The notes under the pieces were generated by a model. The model had not been told where the DNA came from, searched no databases, and saw only the letters and a program-made list of their open reading frames with translations. From the NCBI RefSeq assembly GCF_001039355.2, contig NW_019775408.1, forward strand, positions 236,144-296,143: a stretch of 60,000 bases of DNA. The letters are read 5' to 3'. The DNA is from Lingula anatina (lineage: Eukaryota; Brachiopoda; Lingulata; Lingulida; Lingulidae). Positions 49,193-60,000 of the stretch are shown here, one piece after another. The first letter of the stretch is position 1; each line of letters begins with the position of its first letter. The position numbers and the translations under genes were made by a program.

Positions 49193-51370
49193 CACCCTTA
49201 TGAGAGGGCTTCCATGGATTGACTTCTTGTACCAGTATGTGTCTGTCAAGTGACAGAACTAAGGGACTAATCCCATCTATTTTATGATCAGAGATATAAA
49301 AGATTAATAATAATTTATCCAGTGATATGTATTTACTGGTAATGTTTTGATGGCACCATTTGCAGGGGTTATACATGCTTTTTTAATAATAGTGTAACAG
49401 TATACCAGTAATTGCTACTGTACAGTATCAACCATACTGTACATGTAGTCTATTGTATACAACACTGCACTGAAGATTTATGCAACAGGGCCTAACTTGC
49501 CATTTGTTCCCAGTTTGGAAAGAACAATTAAATACTTAAATACCCTTTAGCGCTGTTACCATGCATGCCATGTTTGCCAATATTTGTAAAGAGGAAAATT
49601 TCTCTTGCATTTCTCTTTATTTGTTTCAAATATGTTATTTCAAAAGCATTTACAGATTTAAAGGATGAGTATTACATTAAATATTATTGGCTTCCCTCTT
49701 TAAAATCATAAAACCTATCCTTGCCAAAGAGGTGATATCAAAGTAAGATATTCAAGTACATGTATCCAGGTAGTTTATTCACGAGCAATACACAATTTGC
49801 AGTAAGACAAATAATACACACACATGAAATGAAAGTGTTATCCATAGGATAGCACTATCCAGTGTTGATCAAAATGGGCCTAGATGTTTTATATAGACTC
49901 ATATTTATATGTTGAGAGTTAACTGATGAGATGCAAAATCTCAAAAGTTATAAATTTTACAAAATTTAATGTTCATGTTACCTTCAAAGTTGTACACACT
50001 AGTATATATATATAAAAAAGTATTATAATATATATAATATGTTATGGACTGTTAATTCAAGTATATATGAAAGCTCACAGTTATCCAGAGAAATTTGAAG
50101 TTACAGTTAAGACATGCTTGTACAAACAATTTTATATGCTAGTCTTTTTGCCTGACATGTTGCAATATTATCTTTGAAGTTTAACTTCATTGAAAGTCAA
50201 GTTGTTAATACCTAGTATTTTGTTGTTGTTGTCCTTTATATTGATTAAACCTAGTGCCATTTTAAAATATCAAGTTTTACGGCACATTTGTTGTAAACTT
50301 TAAGATAAAATCCAGGAGCATTTATTACCCTCTATTCTAGTGGGGTGTTAAAAGTGACTCCAAACTCTTTAAAGGTTTGTTTTTAGCAGGCAATATGTTG
50401 TATAGTCGCCCAGTATGGAGTATGCATAATTTACCATGAGAAGCACTACTGTGCTCAAAAGCATGTTTTATTGGTAATGTGCTTTTCCATTTTGGACTTC
50501 AATAGAAATAAATGGTCCAAAGTTTACATTTGCTTCTTTCACATTTTTACTTCAAGGCAACCAAGATCATGAAATGTTACTTGAAGCCTCTCTCCTTTGT
50601 TTATTTATATTAAGAAATGACACTTTGAAAGGGGGAGGGTGTTTACTTCCCTCTGTTTGCTTTTATTTGAAAACTAATAATAATGATTCAAATCGCTGTC
50701 AGAGGTCATTTTTAGCTTTTTAACTCCCTGAAGGGGGGGGGGGGTAAAAAGTCTTCTCTTTGTAGAATTGTAAAAATGGAGAAAATGGATGCTCCGTTCA
50801 TCTTTTTTCTATTATTATTATTATTTTATCACTAAAATCATAAGTTTCTCTTCTACACTGCTACATATATGTACTATGCAAAACGGAAAAACTCGTCAAT
50901 TAGATTTGAAATTCTACCCAGTATCCAGTTGCAAAATAATAATAATAAATAAAGAATAATTAATAAAATTAAAACAATTAGATCTCTGTTTGGAAAGGTA
51001 ATCTAGCGCCCCATCCCCATGGAAAAAAAGCTGTCATTGCGATAGGTGTTCCACCTGTAGTGGCTGCTATTAGTTATTAGATTGCGGTAAATGTGTTCGA
51101 GTAGGAAAGTAGAGCACTATGGAGAATTAATCCGCCACATTAAAGACATGAAGATCGCTATTTACCTTGATGTATTTCAATAGTAAATAATTATTAGTAA
51201 ATCATAACGTGTTTAAAATTTTGTTAAATGGAAGTAAGTGTAGTTAAAACATACCATCATGGCTATGTTAACAATATTTGTAGGATTTGTTGCTAATGCG
51301 CAATTAAATAGACGTGATACGTACTAGCATTTTGTTCATACACTTACAAAACTACGACCAGTGATTGGCC
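48691..51370. other. Intergenic, no gene seen
   Basis: AT-rich, with a 31-base poly(A) run at 49161-49191 that has no recognisable SINE body. No coding exon or transposon terminus was found on either strand. Confidence 0.5.
49161..49191. repeat. Poly(A) run
   Basis: Thirty-one consecutive A bases. Short reading frames with poly-Phe on the opposite strand are artefacts of it. Confidence 0.85.
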
Positions 51371-51443
51371 GCCTCCATAGCTCAGTGGTTAGAGCACTGG
51401 TCTCGTAAACCAGGGGTCGCGAGTTCGAACCTCGCTGGGGGCT
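51371..51443 (+). tRNA. tRNA-Thr (anticodon CGT)
   Basis: A full cloverleaf can be drawn: acceptor GCCTCCA/TGGGGGC (one T-G wobble), D arm GCTC-AGTGGTTA-GAGC, anticodon stem CTGGT/ACCAG with loop CTCGTAA (anticodon CGT, reads ACG), five-base variable loop, T stem GCGAG/CTCGC with loop TTCGAAC. Boxes A and B are intact and there is no intron; CCA is not encoded. Short T runs suited to Pol III termination follow from about 51463. Confidence 0.95.
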
Positions 51444-52469
51444 TCGACTGGTGTTCGTCGACGTATTTTTCGTTTTTACATTTATATTTGTTTTTTATAG
51501 AATTAGATACATACGGAAAAAGTTTAAAATCTCTATATATACAAAGCAGTAAAGTTTTATTCATAAGGATCTGTTTGCACCTTCTGTAAATCAGCTCTAT
51601 ATAGATGCCTCCACCTATAGGCCTATACAAGCCTATACCTTACTCAAGCTTCGGCTGATTCTTCTCGTACACTCAGATGCACCTTACAGAAGAACCAACC
51701 CAATTAACAACAAATGAGTCAAAATTTCAAAAAGTTTAGATTTCAACTGTACAGCAAAATATTCTTATTGGTAATTAATTTCGTTTTTAATAAAATAAGA
51801 TTCAAACCATGCAGCTTATTTAGATAACTAGCTTTGATGCAATCTTCATTTTTGCCTTAACCCCCCCCCCTTTTTTTTAAATTTACCTTTGTATATATAA
51901 TAACAACTCTTTAAATATGAAAGAAGAATAGTTTATGTCCAGAAAAAAAAAACTATACCGATTTGCCATAGTAATTTTTTCCGAAAAAAATTGACAAATT
52001 CGAAACTGCTAAGTTATAGTACTTTCTTTGCATCTTTTCATTCTGTCTTTGCCGAGATCAGTTTCCCAAGAAGTAGAGCAAGAATATATAAGTGCGTCAG
52101 TGAAGGTCAACGGTAAACCTATTCCAGGAAAGCGGGAGTGATGTAGAACAAAAATCAATGAAATCAACAAACACGCATGCGCAGTGCGTTTTGTTGACAA
52201 AATATTCACAGAAGACATTCTGACAGTTGGACAATATGATAGACAGGCTACAGGCGCGAAAAGAGAGAGAGAGAGAGAGAATCAAACAATACACGAGCAG
52301 CGTAAGCAAGGTGAGATACTGGTAGATAAATAAAATATAATCTGGATGGAATTTTCGTTGGGCGAAGATAACGTTTACAGGTGTTAAGCCTTAACTGATA
52401 ATAGGCCTACATAGGCCTTCTGCATTTCAGCATATGAAACAGGCGGGGGGTGTTTTGAAGAAACACGAA

Positions 52470-52488
52470 CACACACACACACACACAC
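52470..52488. repeat. (AC)n microsatellite
   Basis: Dinucleotide run of about nineteen bases. Confidence 0.8.
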
Positions 52489-53109
52489 TTTCCTGCGGGT
52501 TATGATGTCATGGACTTAGTCATTTTCAGATAGGCCCTATAAGGAAACCGCGATTGCTTCAAAATAATAATTCTCTTTTCATATTGTATTTACTTGTTAT
52601 ACCCTGTAAAACATAAGTGCAAAACATAAACATTAAATGAATGCCTATCCCTTAAGTATATTTCTCTTAACAGCTAGGGCAAAATAATTCGGGCGTCTGG
52701 TGTGCTATTATACACTGGCACATATTTGAGCCATAAATATTTAATATTTTTGTTGAACAAAATTTTCACCGGTTTCGTTTTATCATTATTTTATTGTTGT
52801 TGTTTGAATAGTTGAAGACTCAATATAGGAATGCGGGTTACCTCCATAATATTAATTCTCAGTCGCGCTTTCTTTCTATATGACAGAGACCCTGTCTTTA
52901 AATATGTAGGCCTACATTGACGTGTGCAAAGACGAGAGTTTACGAAAAACGCATTATTTCGGAACTGATTATCATAATAGAAAATATTTTTTTCGTGTAA
53001 AGCATACTTTATTAGTCTTAATCTGCCATTCAATATGTTAAATGTCTAGACAAACAAGTATATGACACTTTTCGCTTTGTATCTAATTCACTCTTTGGGA
53101 CCGTTCGCA

Positions 53110-53283
53110 ATGAAATTTAACGGCCTAACTCTCCTCATCCTCTTGTTACAGGCATATTCGTATAATCACCAGATTTCCTGTCCTCTATTCAACTCCAAGA
53201 GGAGGCGTGTTCGTTACTCTACTGATCTGACTGAATTCAGCGATAGTCCTCGTGGAGTTAGTGCGCATTACCTCGGTCGATAA
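53110..53283 (+). CDS. Possible small secreted peptide precursor
   Basis: From ATG at 53110 the frame gives 57 residues: a signal-peptide-like start (MKFNGLTLLILLLQAYS), a short segment, a basic SKRRRV site and a tail ending in GRstop, the kind of layout seen in neuropeptide precursors. No family is recognised. A pyrimidine tract and TTACAG acceptor at about 53150 inside the hydrophobic part may instead mean the hydrophobic run is just a splice-acceptor tract read as protein. Chance is likely. Confidence 0.2.
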   Translation: MKFNGLTLLILLLQAYSYNHQISCPLFNSKRRRVRYSTDLTEFSDSPRGVSAHYLGR

Positions 53284-54902
53284 AATGCTTTGTGAACGGC
53301 CCCTTTGTCTTTTTTGCGATATACCAATACAATGTATGTAATGTACGGAATATGAAATAGAGAACTAGACTAGTATAACTATCGTTCACCTGCAGCTCTC
53401 TGTACATGTATTAATTTATCACGCCAACAGTATATACAGCCCATTGCCCACTCTGCGTCACTGTGAGACTGATTTGCTTTGTTACTCTAATTCTCAGAAA
53501 CTGGCCTATTCATAATCCACATCAGATATCTGTATTATTGATTTGAGTGCCATCTGGTCTTGGTTAAATTGTCTGGAAACATTTGTATTATTTATTCACC
53601 AGTCAGACAAGTGCGTTTTAATTGAGACTGATGATTGACTTGTTTTCTATTCTAATCCCAGGGTCTAGAGTTATACAAGTAAATTGTTTGTTACCATATA
53701 TTGCCTCTCACGCAATTTTGAAAATGCGTGATATAGCTAGGGTATTAAAAAACCTCGTATATTGTGAAAAAATCGTTTTCAGAACACATACATTTCGGGC
53801 TTCGAAAGGAGAATAGCGGGTTTCTAGAAGGTTGATTCAACTTGTCTTTTACTTAGATAAAAAAGAACAATGAATAAATCAAACAGAAAATATTACAATT
53901 GATAATATTGCTGGTTTTGTTTTCGAAGCTAAGGAGAAATATAATTGAACTGGGGTTGGATTACAGGTAAAATGAAAATAGGGTATTAATTGTAATGGTT
54001 TTATACACGTGTGACTGATATTCGTACATAAATTTTGTAATACCCCATGTCTGAGGTTCAGAAAACAAATCGGATACAACTACAGCCACGTGTCTATTAC
54101 ATATAGTACAGGTAGCTAATCTGCGAAACGGCAGCTGCGGTAGACTCTCCTATATATATATGTCAGCCGTAGAAAGATTTCCCGCAATTTCCAGCTTTTC
54201 AGGTAGGCTAAATATTAATGTGTTCAATACGAGTCATTTCCATGTTTAGGGTTACATGCAAGTGACTTAGGCCTACCTTCATTTCCCTTTTTCGTACTTA
54301 AAATAGAGCTTTTCTTTTATTTACATGAGATGTCAGCAGGTAGAATTGGTAAATAGTGGAACTTGTTAGGAAGCACGTTTACCTATGAGTTCATGGGATT
54401 AATTTGCTGTTATTGTCGCGAGAACGTTACCTTCATGTATTATAGTTTTTAGCAAAGACTTATATATGGGAGAGTACAGCAAATTACCCTAGCCTGATAG
54501 AAAAAATCTCCAATTTAAGGTCATAGACCGGCGTGACAGGAATGGCAGTCCTAGAAATGGAAGTCCGGGGTCCCATATGATTAATACAGGTTGGACTAGT
54601 CGAAGTATTGGGATTAGTATATGGGGCTAATGTCACCTGTACAAAGTAATGGAGAACGAACGACGGTTCCTAGCGGACTGCCTGTCACATTGGACACTCC
54701 TTATCAAGGGTGCGCGTGCACCTGTTGTTCTGACATAAGCCTATCTTGATAATATAAGTTATAGTTAGATTAAACTGTGGCGATAATGAGTCATTTCTTG
54801 TCTTGTACGTCATATTATGGCGGTATTTCTAATCTGTCCGTCTGACACCTACTCCATTCTATTTATTGTCTCGGTGACCCCTTCCCCCCTCCCCCCCCCC
54901 CC

Positions 54903-54925
54903 NNNNNNNNNNNNNNNNNNNNNNN
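54903..54925. other. Assembly gap (23 N)
   Basis: Run of N directly after a poly-C tract; true length and content are unknown. Confidence 0.98.
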
Positions 54926-54967
54926 CCTCGCTTTTGAAATCAAAATTTTTCACTTGAAATTTTCTTT

Positions 54968-55001
54968 GTGTAACCAAGGAGTTATAATTCCTTGGTGTAA
55001 C
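54968..55001. repeat. 20-bp palindrome with 7-bp flanking duplication, second copy
   Basis: CAAGGAGTTATAATTCCTTG (54975-54994; one mismatch from the perfect palindrome at 20233) lies between perfect direct repeats GTGTAAC at 54968-54974 and 54995-55001. Confidence 0.6.
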
Positions 55002-57059
55002 CAACATTAAATGCATGTAATGGAACACATTTTAATGAAATTATTTTAATTAAACCAACTCTTCTTTATCATATTAGGGCCTACATATCACACGAGTACA
55101 TAGGCTACTGGTCGTGTACTGGTAAGGCCTCGATGACCTATGGGAGAGGCTCCATAGGCCTATATACCAAAACGCTTTGCAGGTGGGTGCTGTTGCTATT
55201 TAGGCTACTAGGAGGAGACCTAGGCCTACATATGTAGACTACATGCACTTGAAGACCTGTCTGATCTATAAAATGTAGGCTCTACCTGGTTAAAAAAGTC
55301 AAAAACTGCAATATTTCAAACAGTATGTGGCGCGTATGTAGAAACAAGAGTTGTAATTCAATTTCTGTTTATCCTAGCCCGTGCAGCACGTTACTGGTGC
55401 GATGTGCGTCTGTCCTCCCGCGTCCTTGTCTAAGTGAGCCCAGATGTACTTATGACCGTGAACGCTGGAAGGTCAAGGTCATAGCAATGTTTTTAAATGC
55501 CGATGTTCATACATAGTTCACTAATTTCACGTTCGGTTGAATGGGTAGGTTGGATGCTTAGGAGGGTATAGAAATATCGGGCCGTGTCCGGGAATTTGTC
55601 TATTCAGGTAAGTTGTCTGTCGAGGTTCTATTCTTTTTGTTTATGTATTATGTAGCACTCGTTGTAGCCTAGCAGACGCTTCGTATTGACAGCGACGTTA
55701 GATAAATAGGGTAATGTGAAAGTAGCATCGACCTTAATACAAACCAGAAATATTTATTTCTGCATATCTATAGCTATTATACAAGCGTACAATTTTTTAG
55801 GAAAAAGAGTTATACATATTCTGTACATGTATATTGCTCAGTAGATCGTTATATTAGCCTATAGGCTAGGCCTACCCGAAGGACTGCCATTAAATTATTA
55901 AGCGGGTAGTCGAAAGCTTTTGTAAATATTGAGGTACATTAATTATTGTATATATATGTCGGTTAGGCCTACTGTGCCGTAGCGAGGTAGTTACGTCAGT
56001 CTTAGATTTATTTTGACCGATTTTGAAGACGTAGGCCTATATGTATGTAGGCCTACGCATATTAGATGCGACACTGCAGCCGACACTGCACCATAAGCGC
56101 TAAATGACATTGATTCTGAAACATAGGTAGATCGGATAGATATGTAATAGGCTACTAATAGATTCTAGTTAGGTTCAAAATAACCTAAAGTGCGTCATAG
56201 AGAAATAGCTTTGCGGTAATTATCTTTATTTGTTTATGACCTCTATGAATTCAGTACACTTACACTATATTCAGTCACCTTTTCCACAGACTGCTCCTGT
56301 TTGCGCGGTAGTAGGCCTAGGCTAGATGTGGTCAGCTGTACTGTTGGCACTGTTTATGAGGATTGGGCGAGCGTTGCGTTCAGATAGATAGTAAACATTA
56401 AACCGGTTGACGACTAGAAAACATATGAATAGGACCGGCCTGGTATAATTATTTGATACGTTTGAATAAATACATAAATAAATAAATAAATAAATAAATG
56501 ATCAGATTAAAAACAACGGACTACATAGGTTTGTTGGGGTGGGGGTTAACTCAAAAGGCTATCCAACTAACGCGGATTACTTACGTAGGCCTAGTGGTTG
56601 ATATCACAATAAGTCGCATATAGTTTTCATGCATTAGAAAGGAAATGTTTTACAGTGCACATAAGAAGAAGTAGGGACAAACAATTCTGCTTGTGTTGCC
56701 GTGGTATATGTATCTGCAACCGAAAGAATAATGATTTAACACACGACAGCGACTAACACGAAAATACATACATAGCCGGCATTACAACTCCTGTTTATGT
56801 TTTTGATATGTGCTGTTGGCACAGTAAACGTAAATAGGAGTTCTGTCGCATTAATTTTCGTGCTGGAAAACCGCAGTTTTCGTTTTATACGCGAAAAATG
56901 CAACCGTTAGGACCAGGAAGGAGATAGGCGAAGGCCAAATTCAAGCGCAAAAGAATAAAAAACGCATTGAAAACTGCAGTAGAATTGCATTTGACAGGAA
57001 ACGCGTATGACACGATCATACCCCCAAGCTAGTATGATATAAATATGATTTAAAAAACG

Positions 57060-57136
57060 GAGCACGCGGCAGGTCAAACCAGCCGCTGACAATGCAGAGA
57101 ATGTAACCACTGTTCCATTTCGGTCACCCCGCTTAT
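57060..57136 (-). repeat. Possible tRNA-derived SINE or tRNA pseudogene remnant
   Basis: The minus strand reads GGGGTGACCGAAATGG, then AACAGTGGTTACA (box A-like, as in many tRNA-derived SINEs), TTGTCAGCGGC (anticodon-arm-like) and GGTTTGACCTGCC (box B-like, one base off GGTTCGA). A full cloverleaf cannot be drawn, and no tail or duplication was found. Confidence 0.3.
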
Positions 57137-57541
57137 CCTTATGCCTTATAATGTACAATACATTGTCACTGTATCTCACTAATCTCACCTTTTATTATAG
57201 GGAAATCATTCGACATTGCACTCGACCTTTTGAGGACAGACATTGTGCTAAGGACAAGGTATCAAAATCGCGAAATATTTTCCTTTTACGTCGTGGAACA
57301 GATTCACTGTTGAAGCCCCGATCTCGGTCAAAGCTATATTCAGATTAATAGGTGTTTGTATGATTACCTAGTCAAAGCGGTTTCTTAAAAAAAAACATGA
57401 TGCATGAAATACGACATTAAAATTTCCCCATTTTTCAGATGATGAATTGACCATTTTTGCTATCTCAAAAATTAAATGCAAACTTGTTCATGTTTCTTTC
57501 AACTTGTAATTTTTCATAAATTTGTTTCCATCCAGTCGTTT

Positions 57542-57575
57542 TTCATTCATTCATTCATTCATTCATTCATTCATT
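57542..57575. repeat. (ATTC)n microsatellite
   Basis: About eight tetranucleotide units. Confidence 0.9.
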
Positions 57576-58642
57576 AAAGAAACTACTTATATATTACTGT
57601 CATATAACTGTATAAATGTCAAAATTGCCACCTTATGATCTTGTTTATGTTGTCCCAAGAGTCGAACCTTAAAACAGCAATTCCACGTAAAGGTGTCCCC
57701 GCTTACATTGCGGTTAGGTGGGTTGGATCAATATCAGGACACTGTCAAAACCGGTCCTCGTGTACATGTGCCTCATTTGTGTTACTAGGACTACCATTCC
57801 TTTCACACCGGTGTTCTTTATGATTGAGTACAAAGTACAAAGTCCAACTAAACCACCATGAAAAAATCGGATTCGTTATCACGTTAAATAAGACAAATAA
57901 CACCTTGTGTGAATTTCATGCTTGGCTGTGAGACGTGTGAGGCGAGGTCAGGTGTTTCCTCCTCACCTCCCCCCCCCCCCCCATGTAAATAGGAATTATT
58001 TATTATCAAGTGTGTTAAGGTTCAAACGGGACGCACAATGAATCAGTCTTGAGCAATAATACAGGGTGCAGTTCTATATTTGTTTCCCGATTATGAAATG
58101 ATATATTATTACACCTTGTCCTAACCTTGGCATTCCTGTGTTTTTACCGTTTACCTCTTGATTAGGTATCCCGAGAACGGATTCGTGTCAAAATAAAACA
58201 GGTCGTCCTCTCCCACGTTTGGTGCGTATAGGATTGGTTAATGTGCATGCATAAGGGAGCGTTTTCATCTGTAAATAGAATATATGTATTCGGATTGTCT
58301 GAGCGCCGTCTCGCGTTTGCTGAATCAACCATGGTGTATAGAAATTGTTACGTCGCTTGATTAAGATGTTTTGTTGGTCGTGAAGCGGGTATCTTGTTAC
58401 AGTTCTGTAGGTGGAAGGGGAACCCCCTCCCTCCCTTCTCTCTGTCTCTAATTTCTTTTCTGGATGGTCAGTCTTAATTCATACTTTTTTCAACAATTTT
58501 ATTTCAGCCACGTTATTCATAAGTGCAAGAAGCAGGGGAGACGGGCTAAAAGTAACGCCTCCCCGTCGCTAATTATATCTTTTTTTTTTCTGAAATGATA
58601 CCCCCCCCCCCCCCCAACGTACACTCGCGCGCGCGAGCACAA

Positions 58643-58661
58643 ACACACACACACACACACA
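58643..58661. repeat. (AC)n microsatellite beside a CG-alternating run
   Basis: ACAC repeats follow CGCGCGCGCG at about 58626-58635 and poly-C at about 58600-58615; alternating purine-pyrimidine DNA of this kind can adopt Z form. Confidence 0.8.
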
Positions 58662-59125
58662 GATTTGCTTCCTGCGTTCCCAGTTTGTTCTGGATCTGGA
58701 TGATGAGAAATTTTTATTTACTTTCCCTTCATTAATCTGATCAAAATAACCTATCACATCTGAAAAAAAGCCCGTAGAAGGAAGTTGAAGTTAAACTGAA
58801 AGGGACCCCCCCCCCGCTCCTCATATCAGTATCTCAGTATCTCAGTATCAGATTAGGCGGGGGTACACCTCAGACCTTAGACCCATGTGTATCATGCGAC
58901 CCTGTCCAAGCTCAGATCAAGAGTCGCTGTGAAGACACCCTGAGAGTCAAAGGTCACTGATAATTCACCTCTCTACTACTGCTATCAGTATCTGGAAATG
59001 GCAGGTGCACGTTGATAAGTAGAGAGGTGGGTTTCCAATGTCCTATGAAGCTCAGGGTGGTCCAAAGGCCACGTTCGTCTCATCCACACTTCACAAGCCG
59101 ATTGTTTACGTATGTTATCTGGTGT

Positions 59126-59170
59126 ATCTGCCCAAGAAGTTATAAACTCATTATAACTTCTTGATCTGCC
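59126..59170. repeat. 31-bp palindrome with 7-bp flanking duplication, third copy
   Basis: Arms CAAGAAGTTATAA and TTATAACTTCTTG around a five-base centre (59133-59163) lie between perfect direct repeats ATCTGCC at 59126-59132 and 59164-59170. Related in sequence and layout to the copies at 20226 and 54968. Confidence 0.6.
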
Positions 59171-60000
59171 ATTGTGGTCTTTGATAGCCCTGGATAACCT
59201 ACATGTATGCTATGTATTAGGGCGCATTCCTTTTGAGACTATAGGCCTCCGTAGTTTCAGCGGGAATGAGCCCTTAAACACAGCCAGGGTGACCTTATTC
59301 AATCCGTCTGTACAGAAATGTGCACAGAATTAGCAAGAGAAATAATTTGTGAATATCTAATGAAAAAATATCTCCGTGGCCCTGGTAAAGGGTATATGAT
59401 GACGGAGGAAAAGGGTGTCTGTAATGTTGCCAACCCTGACGTGTCATGTAGACCAATACATTCAAGGTTAAATGAGGATATTTGCATTCGTCTAAATGAA
59501 AATCCAGGGCCTCCAGGGCTCGATTTACTTGGACAGATTATGGCATAATGCTTTAACAACTTCAGTATCGATTGCAGGTATTAATGCTTTAACTAGGTAG
59601 AGCTGGTGTTTTTGGTGCCATTTACTTTCTAATGACAATCGGAATCAGGGAGTGGCAAATGAGTAGTGGACTGGAAGTGAAAGTAATGACACACAACTTT
59701 ATAAATTGGTCATGCCGCATTTGTTTTGTCGGCGAGACAAATGCATTTTTCCCTTATCCTACCTGTGTGTATACGTGTTCGTCACTTTTATTTCAGTTGG
59801 AGGGTACAGTAGAAAAAAGTCAAATTTACACTGATTGCTCCCTAGAGACTTTTCTAACCAATATGCCAAGTGTCTATTCCGTCATATGATTTTCATATTA
59901 TATTATATTCCTACCTGCATCAAATAGCGATCCATTAAAGCTCATGTACAATGACTGATTACATCTTAACACGCCATAATATAGGCGATTAATATTAATC

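Larger units (their letters stand above)
51444..60000. other. Long stretch without a supportable protein gene
   Basis: Slightly richer in CpG than the rest, with many TAGGCCTAC-like words, microsatellites, an assembly gap, two micro-palindromes and a possible tRNA-derived remnant. An NRF1-like GCATGCGCA motif sits near 52174. Several open frames of 60-85 codons exist (for example 59318-59548), but none shows a recognisable domain or a consistent exon structure. Confidence 0.45.

Noticed and set aside
57151-57348. Exon-like segment with acceptor TTTATTATAG and donor AAG|GTATCA
   Set aside because: No frame shows recognisable homology and no partner exon was found.
59318-59548. 76-codon frame preceded by CTGTACAG acceptor
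   Set aside because: No domain or family is recognised; the antisense frame is equally long, so coding cannot be argued.
1-60000. CRISPR arrays, rRNA genes, prophage or bacterial operons, intact LTR or LINE open frames
   Set aside because: None seen; all coding is spliced eukaryotic sequence and the only mobile elements found are short and non-coding.

Overview
This window is nuclear DNA of an intron-rich, AT-rich animal. Genes are split into short exons with GT-AG introns, 3' ends carry AATAAA signals, and microsatellites and small non-autonomous DNA transposons are dense. Every recognisable protein has an animal homologue. The style (compact genes, many MITEs, a TGACCTTTGACCT satellite) suggests a marine invertebrate, either a lophotrochozoan or an invertebrate deuterostome. 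I cannot name a phylum from sequence alone. Exon borders below were read by hand from splice consensus, reading phase and remembered family alignments, and all sums are in frame.

Layout: (1) 1316-6011, minus: selenophosphate synthetase with an in-frame UGA at the selenocysteine position (SEPHS2 type, 7 exons, 387 aa). (2) 7791-13674, minus: ING3, an ING/PHD chromatin reader (11 exons, 403 aa). (3) 14779-18103, plus: AMT, the T-protein of the glycine cleavage system (6 exons, 406 aa), head-to-head with ING3. (4) 21546-27756, plus: an SSUH2-like protein with a Pro/Gly repeat and a DnaJ-like zinc-finger region (10 exons found, 5' end missing). (5) 28104-30138, minus: NOPCHAP1/C12orf45, the snoRNP assembly chaperone (4 exons, 190 aa), tail-to-tail with SSUH2. 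(6) 36401-43023, plus: an SLC41-family Mg2+ transporter (10 exons, 543 aa), followed at 44778-47799 by a second, nearly identical set of its last five exons. (7) 48.7-60 kb: no convincing protein gene, one tRNA-Thr(CGT), repeats and an assembly gap.

The genes are unrelated housekeeping functions (selenium, one-carbon and Mg2+ metabolism, chromatin, snoRNP assembly). No operon-like or pathway cluster is apparent.

Most notable: a partial tandem duplication of the SLC41 gene whose junction coincides with a single N; the UGA codon of SEPHS; three micro-palindromes of 20-31 bp, each with a perfect 7-bp flanking duplication; a 174-bp MITE with long inverted repeats built from a short sub-repeat and an 8-bp target duplication; other MITE families with two or more copies here; and a ~145-bp satellite carrying a perfect DR1 nuclear-receptor motif in each unit. 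Small degenerate copies of exon pieces also occur inside SEPHS and AMT introns.
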